Below the pieces are notes generated by a model. It made no database searches, was not told where the DNA came from, and saw nothing but the letters and a program-made list of their open reading frames with translations. 64,000 nucleotides of DNA from the NCBI RefSeq assembly GCF_902459475.1, contig NZ_LR699114.1, forward strand, positions 1,674,001 to 1,738,000, in the 5' to 3' direction. Source of the stretch: Aquicella lusitana. GTDB lineage: Bacteria > Pseudomonadota > Gammaproteobacteria > DSM-16500. How positions within the stretch are numbered: position 1 is the stretch's first letter; each line of letters begins with the position of its first letter. Both the position numbers and the translations under genes were made by a program. Positions 1 to 8,971 of this stretch are shown in pieces.

Positions 1-6
1 GGCCAT
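1..6 (-). CDS. nuoG: NADH-quinone oxidoreductase subunit G, first two codons only
   Basis: An ATG-GCC pair read on the minus strand at the window edge lies 19 bases after the nuoF stop and is preceded by GAAAGG, a reasonable ribosome binding site. In complex I operons nuoG follows nuoF, so this is inferred to be the start of the large iron-sulfur subunit. Only Met-Ala is inside the window, so identity rests entirely on position. Confidence 0.5.
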
Positions 7-25
7 GGCTAACCTTTCAATTTCA

Positions 26-1300
26 TTATTTACATTCCGGCAAACATGTTCCATGCTCTACATGGTAAAGAAATTCATCATAAAAATGCTTGAGGCATCC
101 GCCTACCGGCCACGCGGCCGCTTCGCCGAATGCGCAGATGGTACGGCCTTCAATATTTTTGGCAGCGCGGCGCAGCGTTTCCAAATCTGCTTTGGTGCCA
201 CGCCCATGTTCAATTTCATGCACTAAACGATAAAGCCATCCTGTGCCTTCACGGCAAGGCGTACATTGGCCGCAGGATTCTTCCATATAGAATTTGGAAA
301 TGCGTTCCAGTGCTCGAACAATACACGTTGTTTCATCCATCACAATGACTGCACCTGAACCTAAACCCGAGCCTGCTTTTTGAATGGAATCAAAATCCAT
401 ATCAAGGCCCATGATTATTTCTGCCGGCAAGATAGGCATGGAGGAGCCACCAGGGATAACTGCTTTTAATCGATGACCCGTACGCACACCGCCTGCGAGC
501 GCCAGCAGGTCTTTGAAAGGCGTGCCAAGCGGCACTTCAAAGTTGCCGGGTTTATTGACATGCCCCGTGACGGAAAAGATTTTGCAGCCACCATTATTCG
601 GTTTACCCAACCCCAAAAACCATTCTGACCCTTTTTCCATAATGACCGGAATAGAGGCATAGGTTTCTGTATTATTAATTGTGGTCGGACAGCCATATAA
701 TCCGCGCGCAGCAGGAAAAGGCGGTTTATAACGCGGCCAGCCTCTTTTGCCTTCCAGGGATTCCATCAATGCAGTTTCTTCACCGCAAATATAGGCTCCG
801 GCGCCCAGGTGAGTATAGAGATCAAAATCAAAACCGGAATCCAGAATATTTTTACCAATCAGGCCTGCTTCGCGCGCTTCCTTGAGCGCCGCTTCGAAAC
901 GTTCATACGGCTCCCAGTATTCGCCACGGATATAGTTATATCCCACGGTCGCGCCCATGGCATAAGCGCCAATCGCCATGCCTTCGATCAGTTGATGCGG
1001 ATTAAAACGCAGGATATCGCGGTCTTTGCAAGTACCGGGTTCGCCTTCGTCTGAATTACACAGTATGTATTTTTGTCCGGGCATATCGCGGCGTATAAAG
1101 CTCCATTTGAGCCCGGTAGGAAAACCCGCGCCGCCTCTGCCACGCAATGCCGAGACCTTAACTGATTCCACTACTTTTTCCGGCGCAATCTTTTCACGCA
1201 GAATTTTCTTCCACTGCTCATAACCACCGGCGCTGACGTACGTTTGCAGCGTCCATGGCTTGTCCAGATGTAATGTACGAAAGCAAACTTCATTTGCCAT
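26..1300 (-). CDS. nuoF: NADH-quinone oxidoreductase subunit F (NADH/FMN-binding)
   Basis: This 424-residue protein is the NADH-oxidising subunit of respiratory complex I. It passes electrons from NADH through FMN to the first iron-sulfur clusters at the cytoplasmic tip of the peripheral arm. Visible motifs are the glycine-rich FMN/NADH loop [10 protein letters not shown] (about residues 54-63), [13 protein letters not shown] (165-177), and the 4Fe-4S ligands C342, C345, C348 in SCGQCTPC with C388 in TICAFG. Length matches the family. It lies 48 bases after nuoE in a canonical nuoA-B-C-D-E-F-G order, so it is almost certainly part of that operon. Confidence 0.97.
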   Translation of the reverse strand: MANEVCFRTLHLDKPWTLQTYVSAGGYEQWKKILREKIAPEKVVESVKVSALRGRGGAGFPTGLKWSFIRRDMPGQKYILCNSDEGEPGTCKDRDILRFNPHQLIEGMAIGAYAMGATVGYNYIRGEYWEPYERFEAALKEAREAGLIGKNILDSGFDFDLYTHLGAGAYICGEETALMESLEGKRGWPRYKPPFPAARGLYGCPTTINNTETYASIPVIMEKGSEWFLGLGKPNNGGCKIFSVTGHVNKPGNFEVPLGTPFKDLLALAGGVRTGHRLKAVIPGGSSMPILPAEIIMGLDMDFDSIQKAGSGLGSGAVIVMDETTCIVRALERISKFYMEESCGQCTPCREGTGWLYRLVHEIEHGRGTKADLETLRRAAKNIEGRTICAFGEAAAWPVGGCLKHFYDEFLYHVEHGTCLPECK

Positions 1301-1348
1301 GTTGATACCTACTCTTTTCGCTTGAGCTGTTTTTAATGATCGCGCGCA

Positions 1349-1846
1349 TCATCCCAGCTTTCCGAGAATCTCGTCTATTTTTTCAGCCGTCAGGTTTTCA
1401 TAATACGTTTTGCCAATCTGGCATACAGGCGGCGTCACACATGCGCCCAGGCATTCCACTTCTTTTAATGTGAACTTGCCGTCTGCTGTTGTTTCATTGA
1501 CATCCACATTCAGCCGATTTTTAAGATGAGCCAGTATTTTTTCCGAACCATTTAACATACAGGAAATATTGGTGCAAAGCTGTATCACATGCCGACCAAC
1601 AGGCTCAAGATGGTAGAGGGTATAAAATGTGGCGACTTCATAAACGGCAATGCGAGGCATTTCCAGATAATCAGCTACTGCATCCATCCATTCGACCGTG
1701 AGTGAACCGCCGTTTTCTTCCTGTACCAGACGTAGGGCTTCAAATACGCCTGAACGTTTTTGCTCTGGCGGATAACGCAGAATCCACTCATCGATGCGTG
1801 CGCGAATGGCAGGCGTTAAAACAGTTTTCTTGTTTTCTGTCATCAT
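1349..1846 (-). CDS. nuoE: NADH-quinone oxidoreductase subunit E (2Fe-2S, thioredoxin-like)
   Basis: The 165-residue product is the 24-kDa-type subunit of complex I. It has a thioredoxin-like fold and carries the off-path 2Fe-2S cluster. The four cluster cysteines are visible as C91, C96, C132 and C136 (CTNISC and CLGAC). Its ATG overlaps the nuoD stop in an ATGA arrangement, which implies translational coupling and one transcript. The N-terminal half matches the usual helical segment with [15 protein letters not shown]. Length and spacing are typical. Confidence 0.97.
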   Translation of the reverse strand: MMTENKKTVLTPAIRARIDEWILRYPPEQKRSGVFEALRLVQEENGGSLTVEWMDAVADYLEMPRIAVYEVATFYTLYHLEPVGRHVIQLCTNISCMLNGSEKILAHLKNRLNVDVNETTADGKFTLKEVECLGACVTPPVCQIGKTYYENLTAEKIDEILGKLG

Positions 1847-3108
1847 CGGTCAATCTCACCAAAAACAATATCCAGACTGGAAAGAATGGCGACCACATCC
1901 GCAATCATGTGTCCGCGCACCAATTCATTGAGACCTGCAAGGTGCGGAAAGCCAGCTGCGCGTACTTTCAGGCGATAAGGCTTGTTGGCGCCATCGGATA
2001 TCAGATAAACACCGAATTCGCCTTTAGGATGCTCAATCGCGGTATACACTTCGCCTTCCGGCACGATATAACCTTCGGTCATGTTTTTGAAATGATGAAT
2101 CAGGGCTTCCATACTGATTTTCATTTCTTCACGCGGCGGCGGTGCTACTTTGTAATCATCAATCATCACTGGACCAGGATTTTTACGCAGCCATTCTACG
2201 CACTGGCGAATAATGCGGTTGGATTGGCGCATTTCATTGACACGCACCAGATAACGATCATAGCAATCGCCGTTCGTGCCTACCGGAATATCAAAATCCA
2301 GACGATCATATACTTCATAGGGCTGTGTCTTGCGCAAATCCCACGCGACACCAGATCCGCGCAGCATGGGGCCGGTAAAGCCCATCGCTATCGCGCGTTC
2401 TGCTGAAATCGCGCCGATATTCACTGTGCGTTGTTTCCAGATACGGTTATTCGTTAGCAGGGTTTCGTACTCATCTACGCATGCGGGGAAACGTTCTGTA
2501 AAACTTTCAATAAAATCGAGCAGCGAACCCTGACGGTTTACGTTTAATTTGGCGACTTCTTTTTCATTACGCCATTTCGAAGGTTTAAACTGCGGCATTT
2601 TATCTGGTAAATCGCGATAAACACCGCCCGGGCGGTAATAAGTTGCATGCATGCGCGCGCCGGAAACGGCTTCATAGCAATCCAGCAAATCTTCTCGTTC
2701 GCGAAAACAGTAAAGAAAAACCGCCATCGCGCCGTTATCCAGCGCGTGTGAGCCAAGCCATAACAAGTGATTAAGGATGCGAGTGATCTCATCAAACATC
2801 ACGCGAATATATTGTGCGCGAACCGGCGGCGTAACACCCAGCAATTTCTCAATTGCAAGGACATAGCCGTGTTCGTTACACATCATGGAAACATAATCCA
2901 GACGGTCCATATAACCGATGGTGTGATTAAACGGCTTGCTTTCAGCGAGTTTTTCCGTGGCACGATGCAGCAATCCCACGTGAGGATCGGCGCGCACGAT
3001 GGTTTCACCGTCTACTTCCAGAATCAGGCGCAAAACGCCGTGAGCGGCAGGATGCTGGGGGCCAAAGTTGAAAACATAATTCTTGATTTCGGGTGCCTGG
3101 TTTGACAT
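1843..3108 (-). CDS. nuoD: NADH-quinone oxidoreductase subunit D (49 kDa)
   Basis: This 421-residue subunit belongs to the 49-kDa family of complex I, related to the large subunit of NiFe hydrogenases. With NuoB it forms the quinone-binding cavity in the connecting part of the peripheral arm. Family signatures include [15 protein letters not shown] near the N-terminus, with the His that lies at the quinone site, [14 protein letters not shown], and the C-terminal [11 protein letters not shown] end. It starts 3 bases after the nuoC stop and overlaps nuoE by 4 bases. NuoC and NuoD are separate genes here, unlike the fused nuoCD of E. coli. Confidence 0.98.
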   Translation of the reverse strand: MSNQAPEIKNYVFNFGPQHPAAHGVLRLILEVDGETIVRADPHVGLLHRATEKLAESKPFNHTIGYMDRLDYVSMMCNEHGYVLAIEKLLGVTPPVRAQYIRVMFDEITRILNHLLWLGSHALDNGAMAVFLYCFREREDLLDCYEAVSGARMHATYYRPGGVYRDLPDKMPQFKPSKWRNEKEVAKLNVNRQGSLLDFIESFTERFPACVDEYETLLTNNRIWKQRTVNIGAISAERAIAMGFTGPMLRGSGVAWDLRKTQPYEVYDRLDFDIPVGTNGDCYDRYLVRVNEMRQSNRIIRQCVEWLRKNPGPVMIDDYKVAPPPREEMKISMEALIHHFKNMTEGYIVPEGEVYTAIEHPKGEFGVYLISDGANKPYRLKVRAAGFPHLAGLNELVRGHMIADVVAILSSLDIVFGEIDR

Positions 3109-3111
3109 GCG

Positions 3112-3789
3112 CTACTCCCCCTTCTCGACCAGATAACGATGGTCATGGCGGATGACTTTGGGTTCCAGTGTACGCGGCACGATGCTGACGGGCTCATAAA
3201 TTACCCGCTTCAATTTGGCGTCATAACGCGCTTCGACTTTGCCGATCAGCGGAAAATCCTTGCGGAAAGGGTGACCCGCAAAACCATAATCTGTCAGAAG
3301 ACGACGTAAATCGGGATGGCCTTTGAAAAGAATGCCGAAGAGATCAAAAACTTCGCGTTCAAACCAGTTCGCAGAAGGCCAGAGAATCATCACGGAATCC
3401 ACGATCAGCTCTGTACCATCCGGAATATTGACGCGCAAACGCAGACGGTGATTATTGGAAAGCGACAGGAGGTGATAAACCACTGCAAACCGGTTGGATT
3501 TACCTCCCTCTTCACGCACCAACTTGGGCATCACACCACGGCCAAAGCCTGTTTCTGTCGTGGATTCTGTTTGCCAGTCAGCGAGACCATAATGCAGATA
3601 ATCCACGCCGCAAACATCCACTAGCAATTTAAAATCAAATTCAGGCGCATCGCGGAGCACGCGGCAAATTTCCAGCAGTTTTTCGGGCTTGACAGTGACG
3701 GTCAGCTCATCGAACGCAATTGCTGTCTGTTCAATCCCATCTGCAAAACGGGATTGGATCAGCGTACCAAGATCATTCACATCTGCCAT
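3112..3789 (-). CDS. nuoC: NADH-quinone oxidoreductase subunit C (30 kDa)
   Basis: The 225-residue protein is the 30-kDa subunit of complex I, a structural part of the peripheral arm that packs on NuoD. The recognisable signature is [22 protein letters not shown], with [15 protein letters not shown] after it, both near the C-terminal third. The gene lies between nuoB (11-base gap) and nuoD (3-base gap). It is a stand-alone gene, as in Legionella and Pseudomonas-like arrangements without the enterobacterial nuoCD fusion. Confidence 0.97.
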   Translation of the reverse strand: MADVNDLGTLIQSRFADGIEQTAIAFDELTVTVKPEKLLEICRVLRDAPEFDFKLLVDVCGVDYLHYGLADWQTESTTETGFGRGVMPKLVREEGGKSNRFAVVYHLLSLSNNHRLRLRVNIPDGTELIVDSVMILWPSANWFEREVFDLFGILFKGHPDLRRLLTDYGFAGHPFRKDFPLIGKVEARYDAKLKRVIYEPVSIVPRTLEPKVIRHDHRYLVEKGE

Positions 3790-3800
3790 GATTGTTGCCC

Positions 3801-4274
3801 TTAGCGTTCTATGGTTTTGCGGCGTATTTTATTCTGCAGCTGGATGACGCCGTACATTAAAGCTTCGGCTGTTGGCGGGCAGCCCGGCACATACAGGTCA
3901 ACCGGTACGATTCGGTCACAGCCGCGCACTACGGAATAGGAATAATGATAATAGCCGCCACCGTTCGCGCAGGATCCCATGGAAATGACCCAGCGCGGCT
4001 CTGCCATCTGGTCATAAACTTTGCGAAAAGCGGGCGCCATCTTGTTGCACAAGGTGCCGGCAACAATCATCAAATCAGATTGACGGGGACTGGGACGAAA
4101 GATAACGCCGAAACGATCAAGATCATACCGCGAAGCCGCCGAGTGCATCATTTCAACCGCACAGCAGGCAAGCCCAAAGGACATGGGCCAGAGCGAGCCG
4201 GACCGGGCCCAATTGAAAACATTTTCAATGGACGTAACATAAAAACCCGGCTTCACCAAATCGGTTATTCCCAT
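3801..4274 (-). CDS. nuoB: NADH-quinone oxidoreductase subunit B (cluster N2)
   Basis: NuoB carries the terminal 4Fe-4S cluster N2 that reduces ubiquinone. I start it at the ATG at 4274 (157 residues). That codon has AAAGGAG seven bases upstream, whereas a longer in-frame start at 4295 is a GTG lying further inside nuoA. Cluster ligands are visible as the adjacent pair C37-C38 ([10 protein letters not shown]), C102 (GSCANGG) and C132 ([11 protein letters not shown]). The start overlaps the nuoA stop by 10 bases, which suggests translational coupling. Confidence 0.96.
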   Translation of the reverse strand: MGITDLVKPGFYVTSIENVFNWARSGSLWPMSFGLACCAVEMMHSAASRYDLDRFGVIFRPSPRQSDLMIVAGTLCNKMAPAFRKVYDQMAEPRWVISMGSCANGGGYYHYSYSVVRGCDRIVPVDLYVPGCPPTAEALMYGVIQLQNKIRRKTIER

Positions 4275-4627
4275 TCGAGCGCTCCTTTCTTCCACTCATA
4301 AATAAAACCAATCGTGAGCAGCCCTAAAAAAATACCCATGGCGATCATGCCAAACCAGCCCAGTTCTCGGAACACCACGGCCCAGGGCACTAAAAAAGCG
4401 GTTTCAAGGTCAAAGATAATGAAAAGAATCGCTACCAGATAATAACGCACGTCAAAAGGGGCGCGGGCATCGCTGAAGGCATCAAAACCGCATTCATAAG
4501 GGGATAATTTTGCGGAATCCGGCCGTTTGGGGCCCAGCAAATAGCCGAGCATGGGCGCAATGAGACCGACCGCCAGGCCGATAATCATGAATATAAATAC
4601 TGGCAAGTAATTTTGTAGCAACCCCAT
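4265..4627 (-). CDS. nuoA: NADH-quinone oxidoreductase subunit A (membrane)
   Basis: This small membrane subunit of complex I (120 residues) has three predicted hydrophobic helices. Between the first and second is the conserved loop [19 protein letters not shown], whose Cys lies near the quinone channel. I chose the ATG at 4627 rather than the upstream in-frame TTG at 4654. The family normally begins close to the first membrane helix, and AGGAG sits just before the ATG, although the spacing is short. It is the first gene of the nuo operon. An AT-rich stretch with TATACT (4665-4670, minus) upstream may be its -10 element. Confidence 0.95.
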   Translation of the reverse strand: MGLLQNYLPVFIFMIIGLAVGLIAPMLGYLLGPKRPDSAKLSPYECGFDAFSDARAPFDVRYYLVAILFIIFDLETAFLVPWAVVFRELGWFGMIAMGIFLGLLTIGFIYEWKKGALEWE

Positions 4628-4740
4628 TTCTCCTGATTTGAGTTTGCATAACAAGTCAGGCGATAGTATACCTTAATTCTTCGAGAGCCGTTTATTTGGC
4701 TACGTGATAGACCGTATGCACGTTTTACTATTACTAAAAA

Positions 4741-4822
4741 TGCCGACGGACGGACTCGAACCGTCACAGCTTGCGCCACTACCACCTCAAAGTAGCGTGT
4801 CTACCAATTCCACCACGTCGGC
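4741..4822 (-). tRNA. tRNA-Leu (anticodon GAG)
   Basis: The minus strand folds as a class II tRNA. The acceptor GCCGACG pairs with CGTCGGC, the D-arm contains GGTAGACAC, the anticodon stem-loop CTACT-TTGAGGT-GGTAG exposes GAG, and there is a long variable arm and a GGTTCGAGTCC T-arm. The discriminator is A and CCA is not encoded. Position between secG and nuoA is common in gammaproteobacteria. Confidence 0.95.
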
Positions 4823-4838
4823 TTTTTCTGTCGCTCAT

Positions 4839-5198
4839 TTATTTCTTTGTTGGTATCTGCTCCGGTGAGACAGGCGCGGGTTGGCCCGATGTATTATTGA
4901 CCGGAATTTGTTCTTGTGTGTTTCTTGCCGGCGCTACAGGCAAAGTAATTACTTTTTCCTGCTTATACGCATGGGCAGCCAGGTTATTCAGGACAATGCT
5001 GGTTATAAAAAACACAGCAATTAATCCGATGGTAATTCTGAAAAGAAATGAACCGGATCCACGGCTTCCGAATACCGTCTGCGATGCGCCGCTACCAAAT
5101 GCCGCGCCCATAGTTGCACCCTTGCCCTGCTGCACCAGCACCAGCGCAATGATGAAAACTGCCGCAAAAACATGTATGAGCATAATAAATTGATACAT
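4839..5198 (-). CDS. secG: Preprotein translocase subunit SecG
   Basis: SecG is the small accessory subunit of the SecYEG channel and assists SecA-driven protein export across the inner membrane. The 119-residue protein has an N-terminal hydrophobic helix (MLIHVFAAVFIIALVLVQQ), the family loop KGATMGAAFGSGAS followed by a second hydrophobic helix, and a proline- and lysine-rich tail. It lies 47 bases after tpiA and directly before tRNA-Leu and nuoA, the usual tpiA-secG arrangement. Confidence 0.95.
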   Translation of the reverse strand: MYQFIMLIHVFAAVFIIALVLVQQGKGATMGAAFGSGASQTVFGSRGSGSFLFRITIGLIAVFFITSIVLNNLAAHAYKQEKVITLPVAPARNTQEQIPVNNTSGQPAPVSPEQIPTKK

Positions 5199-5245
5199 TC
5201 TTACCCTCTCAGCCTGCTCTTCCTTACTCGGAAAGCAGACGATGA

Positions 5246-6034
5246 TTAATTCACTTTCGCCTTTTGTACGCTATTATCCATCGGCATTGCCGCAGCGCAA
5301 ATTTTCAAAAAGCTGGCCGCATCTAATGATGCTCCGCCTATCAAGCCGCCATCAATATCTGCCATAGCCAGCAGAGACGAAGCATTCTCAGCCTTCATGC
5401 TGCCGCCGTACAGTATACGAATTGTTTTCCCTATATCAACATTAATTTGTGATAAAAGTTGGCGAATGTACGCATGTACTTCCTGCGCCTGCTCGGGCGT
5501 CGCGGTTAAACCCGTGCCAATCGCCCAGACAGGTTCGTAAGCGATGACGGCTTGACGAAATGCTTCGATACCGGCAGCCTCAATCACAGACTGGATCTGT
5601 TCACTAATCACCCGGACGGTTTCGCCGTGTTCACGCTGATCTCGGGTCTCGCCCACGCAGAGAATGGGCTTTAATCCCGCCTCGATTGCGGCTTTAAATT
5701 TAGCGGCAATTAATGCCAAATCTTCATGAAAAAGCGTTCGGCGCTCGGAATGGCCGATTAAAACATAATCGCAACCAAGATCAGCCAACATGGGACCTGC
5801 AACTTCACCAGTAAAGGCACCCTGCGTGCCAGGATAAAGATTCTGTGCACCCAGCATGATGGCTGACGCGTCCAGCAATGTTTTTGCCTCAGCAAGATGT
5901 ACGAAGGTGGGAAGCACTAAAATATCGATTTCTGCAAAACCATCAGCGCCCTGCTTGATCCCTTCGATCAGGGCTTTCACCTGGCTTTTTGAGCCATGCA
6001 TTTTCCAGTTGCCAGCAATTAGAGGTTTACGCAC
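5246..6034 (-). CDS. tpiA: Triosephosphate isomerase
   Basis: This TIM-barrel enzyme interconverts dihydroxyacetone phosphate and glyceraldehyde 3-phosphate in glycolysis and gluconeogenesis. The catalytic residues are present: K11 (GNWKMHG), H95 (IGHSERR) and E167 (AYEPVWAIGTG), with the phosphate-binding LYGGSMK loop near the C-terminus. The start codon is GTG at 6034. The ATG four bases upstream is in another frame. The ribosome binding region lies inside a strong palindrome (6038-6068), described separately. Length (262 residues) is normal. Confidence 0.97.
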   Translation of the reverse strand: MRKPLIAGNWKMHGSKSQVKALIEGIKQGADGFAEIDILVLPTFVHLAEAKTLLDASAIMLGAQNLYPGTQGAFTGEVAGPMLADLGCDYVLIGHSERRTLFHEDLALIAAKFKAAIEAGLKPILCVGETRDQREHGETVRVISEQIQSVIEAAGIEAFRQAVIAYEPVWAIGTGLTATPEQAQEVHAYIRQLLSQINVDIGKTIRILYGGSMKAENASSLLAMADIDGGLIGGASLDAASFLKICAAAMPMDNSVQKAKVN

Positions 6035-6037
6035 AAC

Positions 6038-6068
6038 ATCACCGCCTTATCCATTAAGTGGCGGTGAT
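6038..6068 (-). promoter_or_regulatory. Hairpin covering the tpiA ribosome binding region
   Basis: A perfect 9-bp inverted repeat (ATCACCGCC and GGCGGTGAT) with a 13-base spacer lies immediately before the GTG start of tpiA. In the tpiA transcript the only purine-rich Shine-Dalgarno-like bases (AAGGCGGTG) fall in or beside the 3' arm, so folding could mask them. No T-run follows on the minus strand, so it is not a terminator in that direction. A regulatory role is inferred only from position. Confidence 0.4.
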
Positions 6069-6126
6069 TTTAAACGAATTGAGGAAATGTGTGCAATGAT
6101 TTCTATATAAAATAGAAAAATGTTCG

Positions 6127-7440
6127 TTACGGATTTCTTTGTGTTTTTAACCTGTCACGTACATCCGCTGCATTGTTGATTTTCGTATTCATGCCAAGAT
6201 CATTTTGACGCGTCTTATCAATGTTATTTGGACTCGCGGGATCCGTAAACGAAGAAATTTTTGGTTTCTGCTCTTGCACCTTGGATAAAAGCTGGGTTTT
6301 CTTCGCTTGCAGTTGGGGATCAGCTGTCGTATCCAAATTGGTTGATAATTCTTTTTCCCAAGCGGCAGTCCGTCTCGAAAGCTCTGTTTGCTCTTGTTCT
6401 ATTTTCGCGATCAGCGAAGATCGGTTACGTTCAAAATTATCTCGTATTTGCACAAGATCACGCAGTCTGTCTGGCTCGAGATTAGGGTTAGTAAGCAATT
6501 CTTCGCATTCTTTCAGATGAAAATCCAGTTTGTCCTTGGCTTCCTGCAAGTGCGAGATGCGATCCTCAATGGAACTCAGATCTTTCTCAATCACCTTCAG
6601 CTTCTTGCCAACATCTGCATTATTTGCATTTGCGAATGGCGTAGCGTCATCATTCTTGTATAAAGCCTGCTTGAGACTTCCTAAATTCGTATCCACATTA
6701 TTTGGGTCTTGGCAGGGTCTGTCCTGAGCATCCAGTGCATTTCTGTAACCTAAAAATTCCCCGCTGTTATTCATTCTACGTTCTTGCCGCAAAACTGCCA
6801 TTTCCGCATTATGCTTGTCTATTTTTTCATAAATCGATTTCGCAGGGTTCTTCGTTCTTCCACCAGAAAGTGCAAGGTATTCCTTCAATTGTGGATCATC
6901 AATATCCATGGCAAGCTTATGTTCTTTCGCTGCCTTTAACATCTGCTCAATGTTACCAATGATATGAGGATGGTCCTTAGGATTAATGGGGTTCTTATAC
7001 TTCAAAGAAATATAGTCACTGCCTTGATCTTCCAGCATTTGCGCGGCCATTTTGCTTGACTTATAAAAATCCATAACAGGCGCACGATGATCTTCACCAA
7101 ACATGCCGCGCTTTCTTTCGTGGGGAGGGCGAATGGGGATAATGGTCTTGCCATCGTCCTCAACCTTGACAATCACTTCCTTATAATAATCTTTCTGCCC
7201 ATTATTATAATAACCGTTTTCCAGTCTTTTACGCCCAATGCTTTCCGCAACAATACGTGGACGCTCGTTAAGGTCAATGTCCTCGGGTGGCTTATCAGAT
7301 CGGTAGTATCCCAGCCCTCCTGTATGCTCAGCCCACTTCATCGTGGCGACGGAGTTGACCTTCTCCCACCATGCGCGCTCCTGATCACGCTTTTCTTTCT
7401 GCAATCTCTTTTCTTCTTCTGTGGGACCTGTAAATGCCAT
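6127..7440 (-). CDS. Hypothetical charged coiled-coil protein
   Basis: I do not recognise a known family in this 437-residue protein. It is highly charged, has no signal peptide or membrane helix, and starts with a Glu/Lys-rich helix (EEEKRLQKEKRDQERAWW). Residues about 115-190 form a compact segment containing MDFYKSSKMAAQML and DIDDPQLKEYLALSGG. Residues about 280-365 have coiled-coil character, with long runs of Glu, Lys, Leu and Arg. The C-terminus is polar and low in structure. Size, solubility and neighbours resemble secreted effector candidates of Legionellales, but that is inference. It lies 74 bases downstream of another unknown gene on the same strand, possibly in one operon. Confidence 0.8.
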   Translation of the reverse strand: MAFTGPTEEEKRLQKEKRDQERAWWEKVNSVATMKWAEHTGGLGYYRSDKPPEDIDLNERPRIVAESIGRKRLENGYYNNGQKDYYKEVIVKVEDDGKTIIPIRPPHERKRGMFGEDHRAPVMDFYKSSKMAAQMLEDQGSDYISLKYKNPINPKDHPHIIGNIEQMLKAAKEHKLAMDIDDPQLKEYLALSGGRTKNPAKSIYEKIDKHNAEMAVLRQERRMNNSGEFLGYRNALDAQDRPCQDPNNVDTNLGSLKQALYKNDDATPFANANNADVGKKLKVIEKDLSSIEDRISHLQEAKDKLDFHLKECEELLTNPNLEPDRLRDLVQIRDNFERNRSSLIAKIEQEQTELSRRTAAWEKELSTNLDTTADPQLQAKKTQLLSKVQEQKPKISSFTDPASPNNIDKTRQNDLGMNTKINNAADVRDRLKTQRNP

Positions 7441-7514
7441 ATTTCGCCTCTTTTACATTAGATCGTCACTATTAATGATAAATTATAATACAAATTTATG
7501 GTTAAAGTTACTGT

Positions 7515-8336
7515 TTAATCCATCCCTCTCATTTTCACTTGGGTCGTATAAGCCTTTATATCCTCAGAATTGGGTGTAAAATTAATCACTTCCAGCTGCT
7601 TGCCATATTTATCACCCAGGCGCTGGATCTCTACCCAGGCTGCCCGCATCATTTTATTGAGACCTGCCATTTCAATTGTCCAATTGCGCTTGTAAACCTC
7701 TCGGGCCATGGCACGGGCAGTTTGCAAACCATCCTCAATCGTACGCTCATAAGAAAACAAGTCTTTTGGACAACCGACCAAGCAGCTACCCCGATCATAG
7801 ACGTTATAATGAGGGCTAACGCCTTCCAGCGTTAAAAGATGCTTTTCCCCCGGCGGCTCCAGATTAAAAGCGTCCCACATGGTGAGCAAACCCCAGCGCT
7901 CCACAAGATAATAAATATCCTCCATGGTGATCGGCCGTTCATACATCTCGCCCAGATCGGGAAGCGGCAAGTTTTGCCCCAGCGCCTGCCAAACCTGCGC
8001 CTTTATCTGATCTGCATATTCACTAGCAGAGGATGAGAGGCTGGGTTTGATTGTCAGGATAAAGTTTGCCTGCGCAGATCCTTCTTCATTTTGAGCTGTA
8101 ATCAATATTTCATAATTGCCATGCGTATCCTTGGCGGGAATACCTGTTATAATGCCGTCTTCTGTGCAAATCAGCCCTTTAGGCAAAGCTTGTCCATCTG
8201 ATAATTCACCCTGAAAACGCGCGGGAGCGCTGCCCTCTGCTACCTGAATAAACTGTTTAAGATCAAAAGGCCCAAAAGCCGCCTGCTCGTTGACGACCTG
8301 CGCTGGGATAGGGTTAACAAGAACGGGTGCTGCCAT
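7515..8336 (-). CDS. Protein with N-terminal putative Ig (He_PIG-like) domain
   Basis: The first ~97 of 273 residues match the pattern of He_PIG/cadherin-like Ig domains: PVLVNPIPAQ at the start, DGQALPKGL, GIITGIPAKDTHGNYEI in the middle and a final FILTIKP strand. Such domains usually occur in large exported adhesins, yet no signal peptide is visible here. The C-terminal ~170 residues are unrecognised and hold two cysteines (GSCLVGCPKDLF) and an amphipathic helical end. The function is unknown. It shares strand and proximity with the coiled-coil gene downstream, so the two may be co-transcribed. Confidence 0.8.
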   Translation of the reverse strand: MAAPVLVNPIPAQVVNEQAAFGPFDLKQFIQVAEGSAPARFQGELSDGQALPKGLICTEDGIITGIPAKDTHGNYEILITAQNEEGSAQANFILTIKPSLSSSASEYADQIKAQVWQALGQNLPLPDLGEMYERPITMEDIYYLVERWGLLTMWDAFNLEPPGEKHLLTLEGVSPHYNVYDRGSCLVGCPKDLFSYERTIEDGLQTARAMAREVYKRNWTIEMAGLNKMMRAAWVEIQRLGDKYGKQLEVINFTPNSEDIKAYTTQVKMRGMD

Positions 8337-8508
8337 GGTCAGGACTTTCCTAAATTAATGCCATTTTGGTTAAGTATAACAAGTGGCTCAGGTAAATACA
8401 GGTCGAATATATAAGACAAGTAAACAGGAAAACAACGTCCGTGCTTAGCTATTCAGCCAAAGTGATTTGGCTAGTTTGTAAAACCTTTTCCACTTTGCCT
8501 TACACGCA

Positions 8509-8538
8509 TGGATCCCGCGGACAAGCCGCGGGACGACG
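8509..8538 (+). repeat. REP-like palindrome, copy A
   Basis: The 30-base unit has head TGGATCCCGCGG, centre ACAAG and tail CCGCGGGACGACG. The core CCCGCGG/CCGCGGG can form a stable hairpin. The same sequence recurs exactly at 8942-8971 and, inverted, at 9428-9457. Confidence 0.85.
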
Positions 8539-8580
8539 AGTAACAATGACAACATAACCAAGGCTTACATTTCATTCGTT

Positions 8581-8609
8581 GTCATCCCGCGGCTTGCCCG
8601 CGGAATCCA
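8581..8609 (-). repeat. REP-like palindrome, copy B (inverted relative to A)
   Basis: A 29-base near copy of the same element in opposite orientation, with head GTCATCCCGCGG and tail CCGCGGAATCCA. It lies 42 bases from copy A, so the two form an inverted pair upstream of the GIY-YIG gene. Confidence 0.8.
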
Positions 8610-8649
8610 GGATTCATTCAACCTCATCACACTAAACAAGAGAAAAAAC

Positions 8650-8940
8650 ATGAAGCAATATTTTGTATATATTCTTGCAAGCCAGCGACATGGCACGTTA
8701 TATACCGGCTCGACATCCGATTTAAAAAAACGTATTTGGCAGCATAAAAACAATATTATTCCAGGGTTCACTGCCAAATATCGGGTACATCGGCTTGTTT
8801 ATTACGAAGAACATTCAAGCCTTGTTGAAATGGTACGTCGTGAAAGACGAATAAAAAACTGGTGCAGGAAATGGAAGTTAAATTTAATTGAAGAATTTAA
8901 TCCCACCTGGAAAGATTTATATGAAGAAGTCTGCTCCTGA
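8650..8940 (+). CDS. GIY-YIG superfamily endonuclease-like protein (copy 1)
   Basis: This 96-residue protein fits the short single-domain GIY-YIG family (COG2827 type, URI domain), a nuclease fold that cuts DNA by a Tyr/Arg/Glu mechanism. The N-terminal strand pair is YFVYILASQRHGTLYTGST. The expected catalytic Arg is present in DLKKRIWQHK, and the family helix with Glu is SLVEMVRRERRIKNW. The Trp-rich end (NPTWKDLYEE) is typical. Members are usually unannotated and their substrate is unknown. It is tightly surrounded by palindromic repeats on both sides and by a tandem array directly after the stop. The second copy at 20022 has a similar setting. Confidence 0.9.
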   Translation: MKQYFVYILASQRHGTLYTGSTSDLKKRIWQHKNNIIPGFTAKYRVHRLVYYEEHSSLVEMVRRERRIKNWCRKWKLNLIEEFNPTWKDLYEEVCS

Positions 8941-8941
8941 A

Positions 8942-8971
8942 TGGATCCCGCGGACAAGCCGCGGGACGACG
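8942..8971 (+). repeat. REP-like palindrome, copy C
   Basis: This 30-base unit is identical to copy A. It begins at the base after the first base following the GIY-YIG stop codon and directly abuts the tandem array. It is the exact reverse complement of copy D. Confidence 0.9.

Larger units (their letters stand above)
8337..8649. other. 313-base intergenic stretch with a palindrome pair
   Basis: No convincing gene is seen. The stretch separates the divergent He_PIG-like gene (minus) and the first GIY-YIG gene (plus) and presumably holds both promoters. Two oppositely oriented palindromic repeats (8509-8538 and 8581-8609) fill the part nearest the GIY-YIG gene. Confidence 0.6.

Noticed and set aside
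1702-2406. 234-codon plus-strand frame opposite nuoD/nuoE
   Set aside because: Antisense shadow of conserved nuo genes with no family resemblance.
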